Below are positions 12,416 through 22,985 of a stretch of 64,000 bases of DNA, piece by piece. A model generated the notes under the pieces. That model was not told the DNA's origin, made no database searches, and saw only the letters and a list, made by a program, of their open reading frames with translations. A program made the translations under genes and the position numbers. Source of the stretch: Myotis daubentonii (lineage: Eukaryota > Chordata > Mammalia > Chiroptera > Vespertilionidae); assembly GCF_963259705.1 (NCBI RefSeq), contig NC_081861.1, forward strand, positions 68,863,623 to 68,927,622, given 5' to 3'. Position 1 is the stretch's first letter; each line of letters starts with the position of its first letter.

Positions 12416-12487
12416 TTCTTCTTCTTCTTCTTCTTCTTCTTCTTCTTCTTCTTCTTCTTCTTCTTCTTCTTCTTCTTCTTCTTCTTC
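12416..12487. repeat. (TTC)n / (GAA)n array, about 24 units
   Basis: A pure TTC tract of 72 bases, read as GAA on the HAL1-like sense strand just after the ORF1 C-terminus, where it reads as a lysine run. GAA/TTC arrays are known to form triplex structures and to be unstable. Confidence 0.96.
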
Positions 12488-12721
12488 AGAGCATTCAACA
12501 TTTCATGTAACACTGGTTTGGTGGTGATGAACTCCTTTAGCTTTTTCTTGTCTGTGAAGGTCTTTATCTGACCTTCAATTCTAAATGATAGCTTTGCTGG
12601 GTATAGTAATTTTGGTTGTAGGTCCTTGCTTTTCATCACTTTGAACATTTCTTGCCACTACCTTCTGACCTGCAAAGTTTATGATGACAAATCAGCTGAC
12701 AGTCGTATGAGTGCTCACTTA

Positions 12722-14056
12722 TCCTATATAATAAAAGCCTAATATGCAAATTGTCCCCTGGACTGGAAGTTTGACCAGGGGGGCGGGTCCAGCTGGCTAA
12801 CTGCCTGTGGCCCCTACCCCCGGCCGGCCCTGTCCTGGCTGGTGGCAGCAGCAGGTAGCTGGGGAAGGGACCCTACTGTTGTGCCCAGATTTCAAAGTTC
12901 CCAAGACCCCCAGGGAGCCAGTCAGTCCGATGCAAAAGCAAAGAGTCATTTATTTCAAACCTAGGTTTGGCTCCCCTGCCACACTCACTGATGCAACGGT
13001 AAGCTCCAGTGGCCGAGAGAGAGAGAGGCCTGATGGGACAGGGGGTTTTAAAGGGGGGTGGAGTGAGGGCAGGAGAGGGGACTGTGGGCCCCGCTGATTG
13101 GCCAGACGCGAGTCGGTACAAGATGTGGTCATAGTGATGGCGTGCACTTCCCTTGATTATTATTGGTTAGTCCAGAGAAATCCTGGGTGTGGCTAGCAGC
13201 GGCTTCTTCCTGTGAGGAAGCACATGGCACCGTCCCAAAATGGAGGACCCAAGGCAAGATGGAGGGCGCACATGGCTCTGTCCCAAGATGGAGGACCCAA
13301 GGCAAGATGGAGGGCTCAGTCCTTGCCCGGCTCCTGCTGCTGCCGCTCGAACTCACCACAAGGCAGGATGGCCCTCCCGCACAGCACCCACAGCTGGCCT
13401 GCGGGCAGACTGGGACTCCAGCACGTCTGGGCGGCACAGGCCCAGCAAACGGGGCGCGGCCGGTGGAGCGGCCCAGCTCTGGAGGAGCAGCATCCGCTCG
13501 GAGCAGGCCTGGCCCATGGGGCCGGTGCACTGCAGCATGGCGGCCTCCCTGAGCTAGGGCACACGCCCCACTCCGCTGCCACCGCTGCTGCACTGGGCCC
13601 GGTCCGGGGGGCAGCAGGCAGGTGGCAGCCCGCGACGGGCTCCCGCTGTGGGCCAGGGAGCCAATGCCCCCCCCCATGGGGTCCGGCGGCCAGCCCACAC
13701 AGGCCCCGGTTCCCCTGACCGGGCCCCAAGTGTCGCATGGACCCCCGGCCCCAGCGCGGGCAAGCAGGGAGCTGACCACGGGGGAAGGGAGGAAAGAGCC
13801 AGGCGGTGAGGCTTTCCGCTCCCATGACCTCTCCCGTGGTCGGTCGCCGCCCGGCCCCACCCCTCGGCCCGCCGCCGGCCACCACGCAGCCGGTCCGGAC
13901 ACACGGACCCGCTCCGGGGAGGCCAGGCCCTAGGGCGGGCGGGCGCGGAGGGATTTCAGAGCCCAGCGGCCAGACTCCTCCTCCCGCACTGCCCGGAGAG
14001 GCGGGCGGCGCGCCTTTCACCTACCTGTGCACAAATTTTGTGCCCTGGGCCTCTAG
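12722..14056 (+). mobile_element. GC-rich Helitron carrying an LTR and CpG-rich DNA
   Basis: The 5' end TCCTATATAATAAAAGCC follows A at 12721, and the 3' end CTAG (14053-14056) precedes T. The 3' hairpin TGCACAAATTTTGTGC lies just upstream. At 1,335 bp it is longer than the short family members nearby. The interior holds a minus-strand LTR (from 12877) and about 650 bp of GC-rich, CpG-containing sequence (13340-13990) unlike the AT-rich surroundings. HeliBats are known to carry captured host fragments, including promoters, so this may be a captured CpG-island piece. No parent gene is identified. Confidence 0.85.
12877..13340 (-). mobile_element. Solo LTR of an old retrovirus, probably class I
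   Basis: On the minus strand the segment ends in ..GGGCACAACA (complement of TGTTGTGCCC at 12877). It has a CCAATCAG box (about 13094-13101), a TTTAAAA TATA-like box (about 13046-13052) and an AATAAA poly-A signal (12949-12954), in the order expected of U3-R-U5. Two 48-bp-spaced repeats beginning TGGAGGACCC at 13241 and 13289 look like U3 enhancer repeats. No viral genes are present. The 5' boundary is uncertain and I could not find a target duplication. The GGTAAG seen near 12999 is on the other strand and has no meaning for the LTR. Confidence 0.7.
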
Positions 14057-14373
14057 TAGATACTAACTGCTTTTTTCTTGCTGCTTTTAAGAGTCTCTCT
14101 TTGTCTTTAACCTTTGATACTTTAATTATGATGTGTCTTGGTGTGGGCCTCTTTGGGTTCTTCTCATTTTGGACTCTCTGCAGTTCCTGGACTTGTAAGT
14201 CTATATCTTTCACTAGGTATGGGGAAGTTTTCTGTCATTTTTTTCTTCAAATAGTTTTTCAATTTCTTACTTCCTCTCTTCTACTTCTGGCACCCCCATG
14301 ATGTGACTGTTTTTCTGCTTGAAGTTGTCTTAGGGACTTCTTACACTACCTTCATATTTTTGGATTCTTTTTT

Positions 14374-14588
14374 TAAAAATATATTTTATTGATTTTTTAC
14401 AGAGAGGAAGGGAGAGGGATAGAGAGTTAGAAACATTGATGAGAGAGAAACATCGATCAGCTGCCTCCTGCACACCCCCTACTGGGAATGTGACTGCAAC
14501 CAAGGTACATGCCCTTGACTGGAATCGAACCTGGGTCCCTTCAATCCACAGGCCGATACTCTATCCACTGAGCCAAACCGGTGAGGGC
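14374..14588 (-). mobile_element. VES-type tRNA-derived SINE
   Basis: On the minus strand it starts with a tRNA-like head (GGCTCAGTGGATAGAG-type A box, GGTTCGATTCC-type B box), continues through the CAGGAGGCAGCTGAT and TCTCTCTCATC body, and ends in an A-rich tail. It is bounded by a 13-bp duplication TGGATTCTTTTTT at 14361-14373 and 14589-14601. RNA polymerase III-transcribed SINEs of this type are moved by L1. Confidence 0.93.
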
Positions 14589-14784
14589 TGGATTCTTTTT
14601 TATTTTTGCTCATCTCACTGGGTGTTTTTTGCCTCATCATATTCTAAATAGCTGATTTGATTCTTGGCATCCTCTATTGTACTGTTGATTCCCTGTAAAT
14701 TATTCTTCATTTCAGTTAGTGTATACTTCATTCCTGACTGGTCCTTTTTCATGTCTTTGATGTTCTCACTAAGAGCCTTGAAAT

Positions 14785-14940
14785 TCTCTCGCTCTCTTTC
14801 TTTCTCACTCTCATGCTCTCTCTCCTCTCTCTTCTTTCTCTCTCTCTTTCTTTCTAAAATAATGTGTCAGAAGCAAATCTGAGCTGGGAGAGGAAGAGGG
14901 AGATGGAGAGAGAGAGAGAAGAGAGAAGAGAGAGGGAAGC
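14785..14940. repeat. TC-rich then GA-rich low-complexity tract
   Basis: TCTC-type repeats at about 14785-14855 are followed, after about 50 bases, by a GAGAGA tract at about 14905-14937. The two halves are roughly complementary, so a hairpin is possible. Confidence 0.85.
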
Positions 14941-14945
14941 TGAGT

Positions 14946-15605
14946 TAAGTTTTAAAGTAGTTAATTAAAACAAAAAGCCAAAAATTAAAGTTAACCCTTT
15001 AATCACTTAGTGTAATGATATAAACAACAGGCTTATACCAACAAAAGTACTATCTCCCCCTGTTCCATTCCCCCTCACCCACCCCCATGGAATAGTGCAC
15101 ATGTGGAAGCTCAGCTGGATCAAAGTAGATTTGGGGTTGGTCTCATTGTTGAAAGAACCACAAACCAATGGTTCCAAAAGTTTTATGGAGCTTGTGGCTG
15201 GTGGTGGCAAAGAGGGAAAGCTAGGAGTGGAAAGGTACTGAGTATTGAGTCATACTGAAGAAAAAAGTCTTCAAGTTTCTCTCCTCCTTCCTCCATAAGG
15301 AAGTCTTGGCAAAGGTGCCCAAAGAGGACCTATGAAGTTTTCCTCATATAATGAGTCCTTGGAATCAAGGCTCCAGGGCTAGAAATGTAAATATGTAAAG
15401 ACCATTACCAGTAGGGGAGCCTGAGACCTTGATTGTAACTCTCTTTAGAGATGGTGATGCACTGGTTCTACCCCAAATCTGATGTGGGGAGGTCAACGTT
15501 CCGTCATGAATCTTGTCAGGTAAGACCTTTGTAATTGCCTAACGTCAGGCCTGAAAAATCACAGATTGGTTTTTAACCAAAAGTCATACTCTGCAATAGG
15601 CCTCC
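14946..15605. other. Unassigned DNA
   Basis: No repeat family or coding frame recognised. It may be the 5' part of the HAL1-like element or unique DNA; the sequence does not decide. Confidence 0.4.
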
Positions 15606-15920
15606 AAATGTGTATGAAATAGTATCTCTTTGTAGTTTTGATTTGCATTTCCCTAATGACTATTGATTTTGAACATCTTTTTTATGTGCTTATTGGTTAT
15701 TTAGGTATGTTCTTTGGAGAGATGTCTATTCAAGTCTTTTGCCTATTTTTAAATCAGTTTATTTTGGGGTGTTTTTTGTTATTGAGTTTTAGGAGTTATT
15801 TATATATTCTGAATAACAATCCACTATTACATATAAGATTTGAAAATAATTTTCCTATTCCATGAGTTAACTTTTACTCAGCTGATAGTGTCATTTAATG
15901 CACAATAATTTTAATTTTTT
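15606..15920 (-). mobile_element. Old L1 fragment (ORF2 C-terminal part)
   Basis: The complement of GATTTGCATTTCCCTAATGA, then TTTTTTATGTGCTTATTGG and GTTTAGGAGTT-type blocks are the late ORF2 region of an old L1. It is diverged, has no open frame, and is truncated at both sides. Confidence 0.7.
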
Positions 15921-16189
15921 TAATTGATCTGTATTTTTAAAAGTTTTATAGATGTCCCCTTGTTTTTCCCCCATTGACCCCTTTCAACTCTCTTGTCCCC
16001 TCCCCAGGCCCCCATCACACTGTTGTCTGTGTCCACCAGTTATGCATATATGTATATAAGTTCTTTGGCTATACTCTTCTTTCCTACCCCTTCCCATTGA
16101 GAATCCACAGTCTGTTGCATGCTCCCATGTCTTTGGTTCAATTTTATTTATCACTTTATTTTGTTCATTAGATTCCACATTTAAGTGAT

Positions 16190-18967
16190 GTCATGTGATA
16201 TTTGTCTTTCTCTGACTGGCTTATGTCACTTAACTTGATACTCTCCAAGACCCTCCATGTTGTCTTGAAGGGTAAGGAATATTTTTTTTTACAGCTGCAT
16301 AATATTCCATTGTGTAAATGTACCACAGCTTTTTATGCCCTCTCACGTATTGATGGGCACTTGGGCTATTTCCAGATCTTAGCTATTATAAATAACTCTG
16401 CTATAAATAGGCGTGCATATATTCTTTGTGACTGGTGTTTCAGTTTTCTTAAGATACATTCCTAGGATCACTGGGTCAAATGGTAGTTCCATTTTTAATT
16501 TTTGAGGAAATTCCATACTGTTTTCCATAGTGGCTGCACAAGTCTGCATTACCACCAGCAGTGTATTAGAGTTGCCTTTTCTCAATATCCTCACCAGCAC
16601 TTGTTGTTTGTTGACTTATTGATGGTAGCCATTCTGGCAGGTGTGAAGGTGGTACCTCATTGTCATTTGATTTGCATCTCTCTGATGATTAGTGACACTG
16701 AGCATTTTTTATGTCTCTTAACAGCTTGTATGTTTTGTTTGGAGAAGTGTCAATTTAGGTTCTCTGCCCATTTTTTAACTGGATTGTTTATTTTCCTTTG
16801 TTGAGGTGTATGAGTACTTTATATATTTTGGAAATTAACTCATTATCCTATGTATCATTGACAAATATGTTTTCCCATACAGTGGGTTCCCCTTTCATCT
16901 TTTTAAATCTTTATTGTTGAAAGTATTACATATGTCCCCTTTCCCCCTCCCCACTGGCTTTTTCTAGCCCACCCTGGGCCCCTACCCCAGCCTTCACCAC
17001 CTTATTGTCTGTATGCATTGGTTGTTCTCTTCCTTCCACCCACCCTCCCCTGCATTCCCTCTCTGATTTAACAGTTTGATTCTGGTTTCTTTTGCTGTGC
17101 AGGAGCTTCTTATTTTGATGTAGTCCCATTTGTTTATTTATCTTTTGTTTTATTTTTCTTGCCTTAGACATTTTATCAGTGAAAATTCTGCTACATGAAG
17201 TATCTGATAATATGCTGCCTTTGATAGCTTGTAGAATTTTTATGGTTTCATAACTTACATTTAAGTATTTTATCCTTTCTTACTTTATTTGTGTGGATGG
17301 TATACGTAGGTGGTCTACTTTCATTTTTGCATGTACTTGGTCCAATTATTACAATAACATTTATTTAAGAGACTATCTTTACTCTATTGTATGTTCTTGC
17401 CTCCTTTGTCAAGTATTAATTGAGCATAATGCCTTGGTTCAATTTCTGAGTTCTCTGTTCTGTTCCATTGATTTATATGCCTGTCTTTGTCCCAGTACCA
17501 GTCTGTTTTGATTATACTGGCTTTGTCATACAGCTTGGTATTTTGATCCCTCCAACTTTGTTCGTGTTTCTCAAGATTCTCTGTCTATTTGGGGTCTTTT
17601 TTGGTTCCATATAAATTTTTGGAGTGTTTTTTTTTATATTTGTGAAATATACCATTTGTATTTTAATAGGGATTGGATTGAATCTGTAGATTGTTTTGGG
17701 TAGCATGGACATTTTAATGATGTTAATTCTACCAGTCCTTGAAGATAGCATATTCTTCCACTGGTTTATACCTTCTTCTATCTCTTTCTTCAACTTTCTG
17801 TAGTTTTCTGAATATAGGTCTTTTACTTCTTTGGTTAAGTTTATTCCTAAGTCTCAATTTTTTTGTTGTTGCAGTGGTAAGTGGGATTGTTTTTTTGGTT
17901 TCTCTTTCTGAGAGTTCATTATTGGTGTACAAAAATGCCATTGATTTCTTGGTGTTAATTTTGAATCCTGCTACATTGCTGAATTCATTTAAAAATATAG
18001 TAATTTTTTTGGTAGAATCTTTAAGGTTTTCTATGTGCAATATCATTTCATCTGAGAATAATGACAGTTTTACATCCTCCTTTGCAATTTGGATGCTTTT
18101 TCTTTTTTCTTCTTGTCTCTTCGCTATGGGTAGAACTTTCAATAATATGTGGAATAAAAGTTGTGAAATCAGAAAATCCTGTCTTGTTCTTGTTCTTAGG
18201 GGAAATTATTTTAGTTATTCCCAATTGAATATAATCTTGGCTGTTGATTTGTCATATATGGCTTTAGTATGTTGAAGTATGATCCCACTGTTCACACTAT
18301 GCTGAAAGTTTTTATCAAAAATAGGTGTTGGACTTTGTCGAATGTTTTTTTTTTTCTGACTCTCTTGATATGATCATGTGATTTTTCTCTTTTAATTTAT
18401 TTATGTGATGTATCATGTTTATTGATTTGTGAATATTGTACCAGCCTTGCATCTCTGGAATAAATCCCACATGGTCATTGTATATAATCTTTTTAATGTA
18501 TTTCTGGATCTCATTTACTAATATTTTGTTGAGAATGTTAGCATCTGTGTTCCTCAAAGATATTGGCCTAAAATTCTCTTTCTTTGTAGTGTTTTTATTT
18601 GGTTTTGTAATTAGAATAATGCCATTCTCATGAAAAGAGCTTGGAAGTGTTACTTCCTCCTTGATTTTTGATAACAGTTTGATGAGGATAAGTATTATTT
18701 CTTCTTTGAATATTCAATAAAACTCGCCTGTGAAGCCATCCAGTCCAGGGATTTTTTTTTTGATGGAAACTTTTTTATTACTGCTTCAATTTCATCTGTT
18801 GTTATTGGTCTATTAAGGTTTTCTGATTATTACTGATTAAGTTTTGGAAGGTTATATTTTTCTAGTAATTTATCCATTTCCTCTAGTTTGTCCAGTTTGC
18901 TTTTTGTCATATAGTTGTTCATACTATTTTCTTACAGTTCCTTGAATTTCTGTGGTGTCAGGTGTTA
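16190..18967 (-). pseudogene. L1 ORF2 remnant, endonuclease domain deleted
   Basis: Reverse-transcriptase blocks are legible in several frames: [12 protein letters not shown] near 18470, the catalytic region near 18060 as LFSDEM, and late ORF2 down to the cysteine motif near 16560. FADD in active L1 is here FSDE, so the catalytic pair is damaged. Many frameshifts; no function possible. Confidence 0.82.
16901..17071 (-). mobile_element. Short 5'-truncated LINE 3' end
   Basis: On the minus strand this is a LINE 3' untranslated region ending in an AAAGATTTAAAA tail. It resembles the 3' end of the HAL1-like element at 12084 more than that of the young L1s. It splits the ORF2 remnant between the CAGTGGG block and the TTTGCTGTGCAG block, which are adjacent in intact L1. 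Confidence 0.7.
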
Positions 18968-19480
18968 TTTCACAACACTTTGTGCCTCCTGAACTTGTGT
19001 GACATGTTTCTTCACCAGGTTGGGGAAGTTTTCTGTCATTATTTCTTTAAACAGGTTCTCTGTTCCTTGTTCACCTTCTTCCCCTTCTGGCATTCCTATA
19101 ACGTGGATGTTGTTATGTTTCATGTTGTCCCAGAGCTCCCTTAAGCCATCTTCCTGCTTTTTAATTCTTTTTTCTATTTGCTGCTCTAATTAGGCATTTT
19201 TTTTCTACCTTGTCTTCCAAATCGCTGATTCAATCCTCTGCTTCAACCAATCTACTTTTAATCTCTTCCAGTGTGTTCTTGATGTCAGATATTTCGTTCT
19301 TCATTTCTGTCTGGTTCTTGTTCATGGCCTCCATTTCCCTTTCATGTTCTTGTTATTTGCACTGAGCTCCTTGAGCAACTTTATGATCATTACTTTGAAC
19401 TCCATGTATGATAGGTTGCTTGCCTCCATTTCCTTTTGTTCTTTTTCTGGAGATCTCTTCTTTTCTTTCATTTAGGGGAT
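18968..19480 (-). pseudogene. L1 ORF1 N-terminal and coiled-coil remnant
   Basis: The minus strand shows the CCAGAGCTCCCTTAA / AACATGAAAC region and E/K-rich coiled-coil sequence typical of L1 ORF1. Its join to mid-ORF2 at about 18967 marks a deletion of ORF1 C-terminal and ORF2 endonuclease sequence. Confidence 0.7.
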
Positions 19481-20078
19481 GTTCAATTTCCCCCACTTTA
19501 GTTGTCTCTTTATATTTGATTGTATGTAATAGATAGAACTGTTATGCTTCCCATTCCTTGTGTTATTGCCTTATATATAGTGTCTTGAGTATCTAGTGGT
19601 GCAGTCTCTTTGAACTCCTGAACTGGATGTTCTAGGAATGCCACCGTGCGCATTATTTGGGCTCTCCTGTTGTAATTGGAACTTTATTTTTGCTGTCCTG
19701 TTCATGGAAGGGATCTCCCCTCTGGCTTTCTTCCAGTGAGACTCAACCACAATGTTGTTGTGCCAGCTGTTATACAAGTGCTAACAGAACAGAATAAGAC
19801 ACAACAGGACCAAATAAAAAATACCACATAAGTAAAGCTATTCAATTGCACAACAATATGAAGGACTAAAAAGGAAAAAGAAGAGAAAACAAAGCAAAGA
19901 AAAAATTAAAAGAATACTAAAAGTCACACAACCAAAGCCTTAGAGGGGATATAAAGAAAAAAGGAGAAAGAAGACAAAAATATGGCTATATGGAAGCAAG
20001 GAGGAAGCTAAAAGAACTAGAATAGGAAGAAAAAAAGAAAAGGAAACAGAAAATATAAGAAATATAATAATGAATTTA

Positions 20079-20407
20079 GGTTTTTTGTTTTCTTTTTCTT
20101 TATTGATTAAGGTATTACATATGTGTCCTTATCCCCCATTGACCCCCATCCCCCAATCATTCCCTCACCCCCCTGGTGTCTGTTTCCATTGGTTAGGCTT
20201 ATCTGCATGCATACAAGTCCTTTGGTTGATCTCTCCCCCTTACCCCAACTTTCCCCTACCTTCCTTCTGAGGTTTGACGGTCTGATCAATGCTTCTCTGT
20301 CTCTGGATCTGTTTTTGTTCATCAGTTTATCTTGCTCATTATATTCCACAAATGAGTGAGATTATGTGATATTTATGTTTCCCTGACTGGCTTATTTCGC
20401 TTAGCAT
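20079..20407 (-). mobile_element. 5'-truncated L1 (3' end only)
   Basis: A 3' untranslated region and the last codons of ORF2 on the minus strand, with the poly-A seen as a T-rich run at 20081-20102. Flanking repeats ATAATGAAyTTA at 20067-20078 and 20406-20417, with one mismatch, look like its target duplication. Confidence 0.8.
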
Positions 20408-20599
20408 AATGAACTTAAAATATAATGATAATGGATATATGATATAGATAGAAAAAGTAAAATGGGAAAAATGAGAAATAGGACAAAACAAAATAAAATA
20501 TGGAAAATTAATATAACAATGAGAGTAGACAAAAGTAGAATAGAATCAAAGGGAAAAGAAAAATTAGAGATGTGCAAGAAATAAACACATCATACACCA

Positions 20600-22207
20600 T
20601 TACCAAGTAGGATTTATCCCAGGAAAGCAAGGATGGTACAATATCTACAAATCAGTATACATGATACATCACATAAACAAATTGAGAGATAAAAATCACA
20701 TAGTCATATCAATGGACACAGAAAAAGCATTTGACAAAATTCAACACCCCTTTTTTTAATAAAAACTCTCAGCAAGGCGGGAATAGAAGGATCACACTTC
20801 AACATAATAAAAGCCATATATTACAAACCCACAGCCAACATCATACTCAATGGGAAAAAACTAAAACCATTTCCCCTAAGGACAGGAACAAGACAGGGAT
20901 GCCCACTCTCACCACTCCTGTTTGACATAGTACTGGAAGTACTAGCCATTGCAATCAGACAAGAAGAAATAAAAGGCATCCAAATTGGAAAAGAAGGAGC
21001 AAAACTGTCCTTATCCACAGATGACATGATACTGTACATAGAAATCCCTAAAGACTCCATCAAAAAATTATTAGACTTACATTTGGCAATGTAGCAGGAT
21101 ACAAAATTAATGCCAGGAAATCTATGGCATTTCTATACACCAATAGTGAACTTACAGAAAGTAAGACTAAAAGAACAATCCTATTTACCATCACACCAAA
21201 AAAAAAATTAAGATACCTAGGAATAAACTTGAGTAAGGACATAAAAGAACTATACACAGAAAACTATAAGACACTGAAAAAGGAGATAGAGGGATACATA
21301 AACAGATGGAAGAACATACCATGTTTATGGATTGGTAGAATTCACATCATCAAGATGTCCATACTATCCAAATCAACCTATAGATTCAATGCACTCCACA
21401 TTAAAATACCAACGGCATATTTCACAGACCTAGAACGAACTTTCCAAAAATTCATCTGGAATAAAAAAAGACCCCGAATAGCTGCAGCAATCCTGAGAAA
21501 GAAGAACAAAGTAGGAGGGATCTCAATATCAGATATCAAGCTGTATTACAAAGCCACTGTTCGCAAAACAGCCTGGTACTGGCAAAAGAACAGACATATA
21601 GATCAATGGAATAGAATAGAGAACCCAGAAATTGACTAAAACCACTATGCTCAATTAATATTCAATAAAGGAGGCATAAATATAAATGGAGTCAAGACAG
21701 TCTCTTCAATCAATGGTTTTGGGAAAATTGGACAGATACATGCAAAAAAATGAAACTAGGCCACCAACTTACACCATACACAAAAATAAACTCAAAATGG
21801 ATAAAGGACTTAAACATAAGATGGTAAACCATAAAAATACTAGAGGAATCCACAGCAAAAATCTCAGACATATGCTGAAGCAATTTCTTCACTGATACTG
21901 CTCCTAGGGCAATGGAAACTAAAGAGAAAATAAACAAATGGGACTACATCAAAATAAAGAGCTTTTTCACAGCAAAGGAAACCATCAACAAAACAATAAG
22001 AAAGCCCACTACATGGGAGAACATATTTGCAAATGTTATCACCGATAAAGGTTTAATCTCCAACATTTATAGGGAACTCATACAACTTAACAAAAGGAAT
22101 ATAAACAACCCAATCAAAAAATGGGCAACGGACCTAAATAGATACTTTTTGAAAGAAGACAGAAGAAAGGCCAAGAGACATATGAAAACATGCCCAAAGT
22201 CAATAAC
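20600..22207 (+). pseudogene. L1 ORF2 remnant, catalytic FADD changed
   Basis: Holds [12 protein letters not shown] (near 20605), [16 protein letters not shown] (near 20880), then [10 protein letters not shown] near 21007, where FADD should stand, and continues through KFIWNKKRP (near 21450) to [14 protein letters not shown] (near 22110). Stops and frameshifts at about 20757, 21077 and 21640 break the chain. Loss of F and A leaves the two aspartates but not the normal motif. Confidence 0.85.
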
Positions 22208-22292
22208 TGATGAACAAAAACAGAGACAGAGAAGCATGGATCAGACCATCAAACCTCAGAGGGAAGGTAGGGGAGGGTGGGGTAAGGGGGAG

Positions 22293-22808
22293 TGCTGGTG
22301 ACCAATTCCAGCATGTCATAATTTCAAAAGTTTCATCAAAAGGTTGATGAGACATGGGGACTCAACAGTGTTGAGTCACATATGTAGTCACCTTTTGGGA
22401 ATGGCTAAAGACATTTCCCCAAACCTGAAAAGGGATAATTGGGTGACTGCCAGACAGCTAACAGGCATCTTAATGTACATGTTATTGCCTCCTACTGGCC
22501 AAACACATGAACAGCTGTAGGCTAATTCCCCCAAACTGACAATGCTTCTGTACCCTTTGAAACCTTACCCTTTGAAGTGTATTATCTCCACCTTGCCTTA
22601 GGACAAATTGTGTTAATAAAAGCAAGGGTCCTAGACAAGGAGGTAGTCTTCAGTTCCTTTAGCTGAAGGTCCTCTGACCCCCAATGCCTTTCAAAATTAT
22701 ATCTCCTCTCCGAACTCTTTATTAGTCTCTGGATTCCTATGTCATCTACACACAGCACCTTCTCCAGATTCCTGAACTTTTCTTGATGCTGGGACAAGAA
22801 CCCCGGCA
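22293..22808 (+). mobile_element. Solo LTR, probably class II endogenous retrovirus
   Basis: A 516-bp segment starting TGCTGGTGACC and ending GAACCCCGGCA, flanked by a perfect 6-bp repeat GGGGAG at 22287-22292 and 22809-22814. A TG..CA frame with a 6-bp duplication fits class II (betaretrovirus-like) integration. A poly-A signal AATAAA lies at 22615-22620, marking the U3-R side on the left and U5 on the right. No viral coding sequence remains, as expected after recombination between two LTRs. It sits in an L1 3' region and so is younger than that L1. Confidence 0.88.
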
Positions 22809-22985
22809 GGGGAGAGATAAACCAAAGGACTTATATGCAAGCATATAGGCCTAACTAATGGACACAGACAACAGGAGGGTGAGGGCATGAGTGGGGGATC
22901 AGGGGGGTAATGGGGGGGATAAAGACACATATGTAATACCTTAATCAATAAATAAATTACAAAAAAAAACAACAAAAAACAAAGG

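Larger units (their letters stand above)
12084..14790 (-). mobile_element. HAL1-like LINE (ORF1 without ORF2), split by later insertions
   Basis: Read on the minus strand, ORF1-type coiled-coil sequence (14600-14790) is followed by the RNA-binding part (14060-14260, then 12500-12720 after the Helitron), a GAA tract, and a 3' region ending near 12084 with an AAAGATTTTTTAAAG-like tail. No reverse-transcriptase sequence lies between ORF1 and the 3' end. That is the defining layout of HAL1 (half-L1), which relies on L1 machinery in trans. A Helitron (12722-14056) and a VES SINE (14374-14588) interrupt it. An L1 with a large ORF2 deletion is the alternative. The 5' limit is uncertain because a TC/GA-rich tract follows. 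Confidence 0.65.
12490..14790 (-). pseudogene. HAL1-like ORF1 remnant in three pieces
   Basis: On the minus strand, residues NPKRPTPRHIIIKVS (near 14150) match the ORF1 RNA-binding region. The frame stops at the Helitron insertion (14056) and resumes at 12721 with LYPAKLSFRIEGQIKTFTDK and a lysine-rich tail encoded by the GAA tract. Upstream, 14602-14790 gives a degraded coiled coil. The frame is broken by the insertions and by substitutions. Confidence 0.75.
15935..20584 (-). mobile_element. Old L1 with internal deletion and nested insertions
   Basis: Minus-strand order is 5' untranslated region (about 19480-20584, split by an insertion at 20079-20407), ORF1 N-terminal half (18968-19480), then an abrupt jump into the middle of ORF2 (18967 down to 16190) and the 3' region (to 15935). 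The C-terminal half of ORF1 and the endonuclease part of ORF2 are missing. A short LINE 3' end (16901-17071) is inserted in late ORF2. Frames are heavily broken. Confidence 0.82.
20585..22985 (+). mobile_element. 5'-truncated L1, split by a solo LTR
   Basis: It begins within the reverse-transcriptase region, runs through late ORF2 to about 22207, then jumps by deletion to the 3' untranslated region (22210-22292), resumes after the LTR at 22809 and ends with an A-rich tail at about 22950-22985. The missing segment covers the ORF2 cysteine-motif region. Confidence 0.87.

Noticed and set aside
13129..14020. Frames of up to 257 residues on the minus strand in the GC-rich Helitron
   Set aside because: High GC content removes stop codons in several phases. 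The residues are low-complexity P, G, A and R, and no domain or start context stands out.
14946..15605. Possible LTR or HAL1 5' region
   Set aside because: I found no TG..CA ends, duplication, poly-A signal in place or family-specific words.
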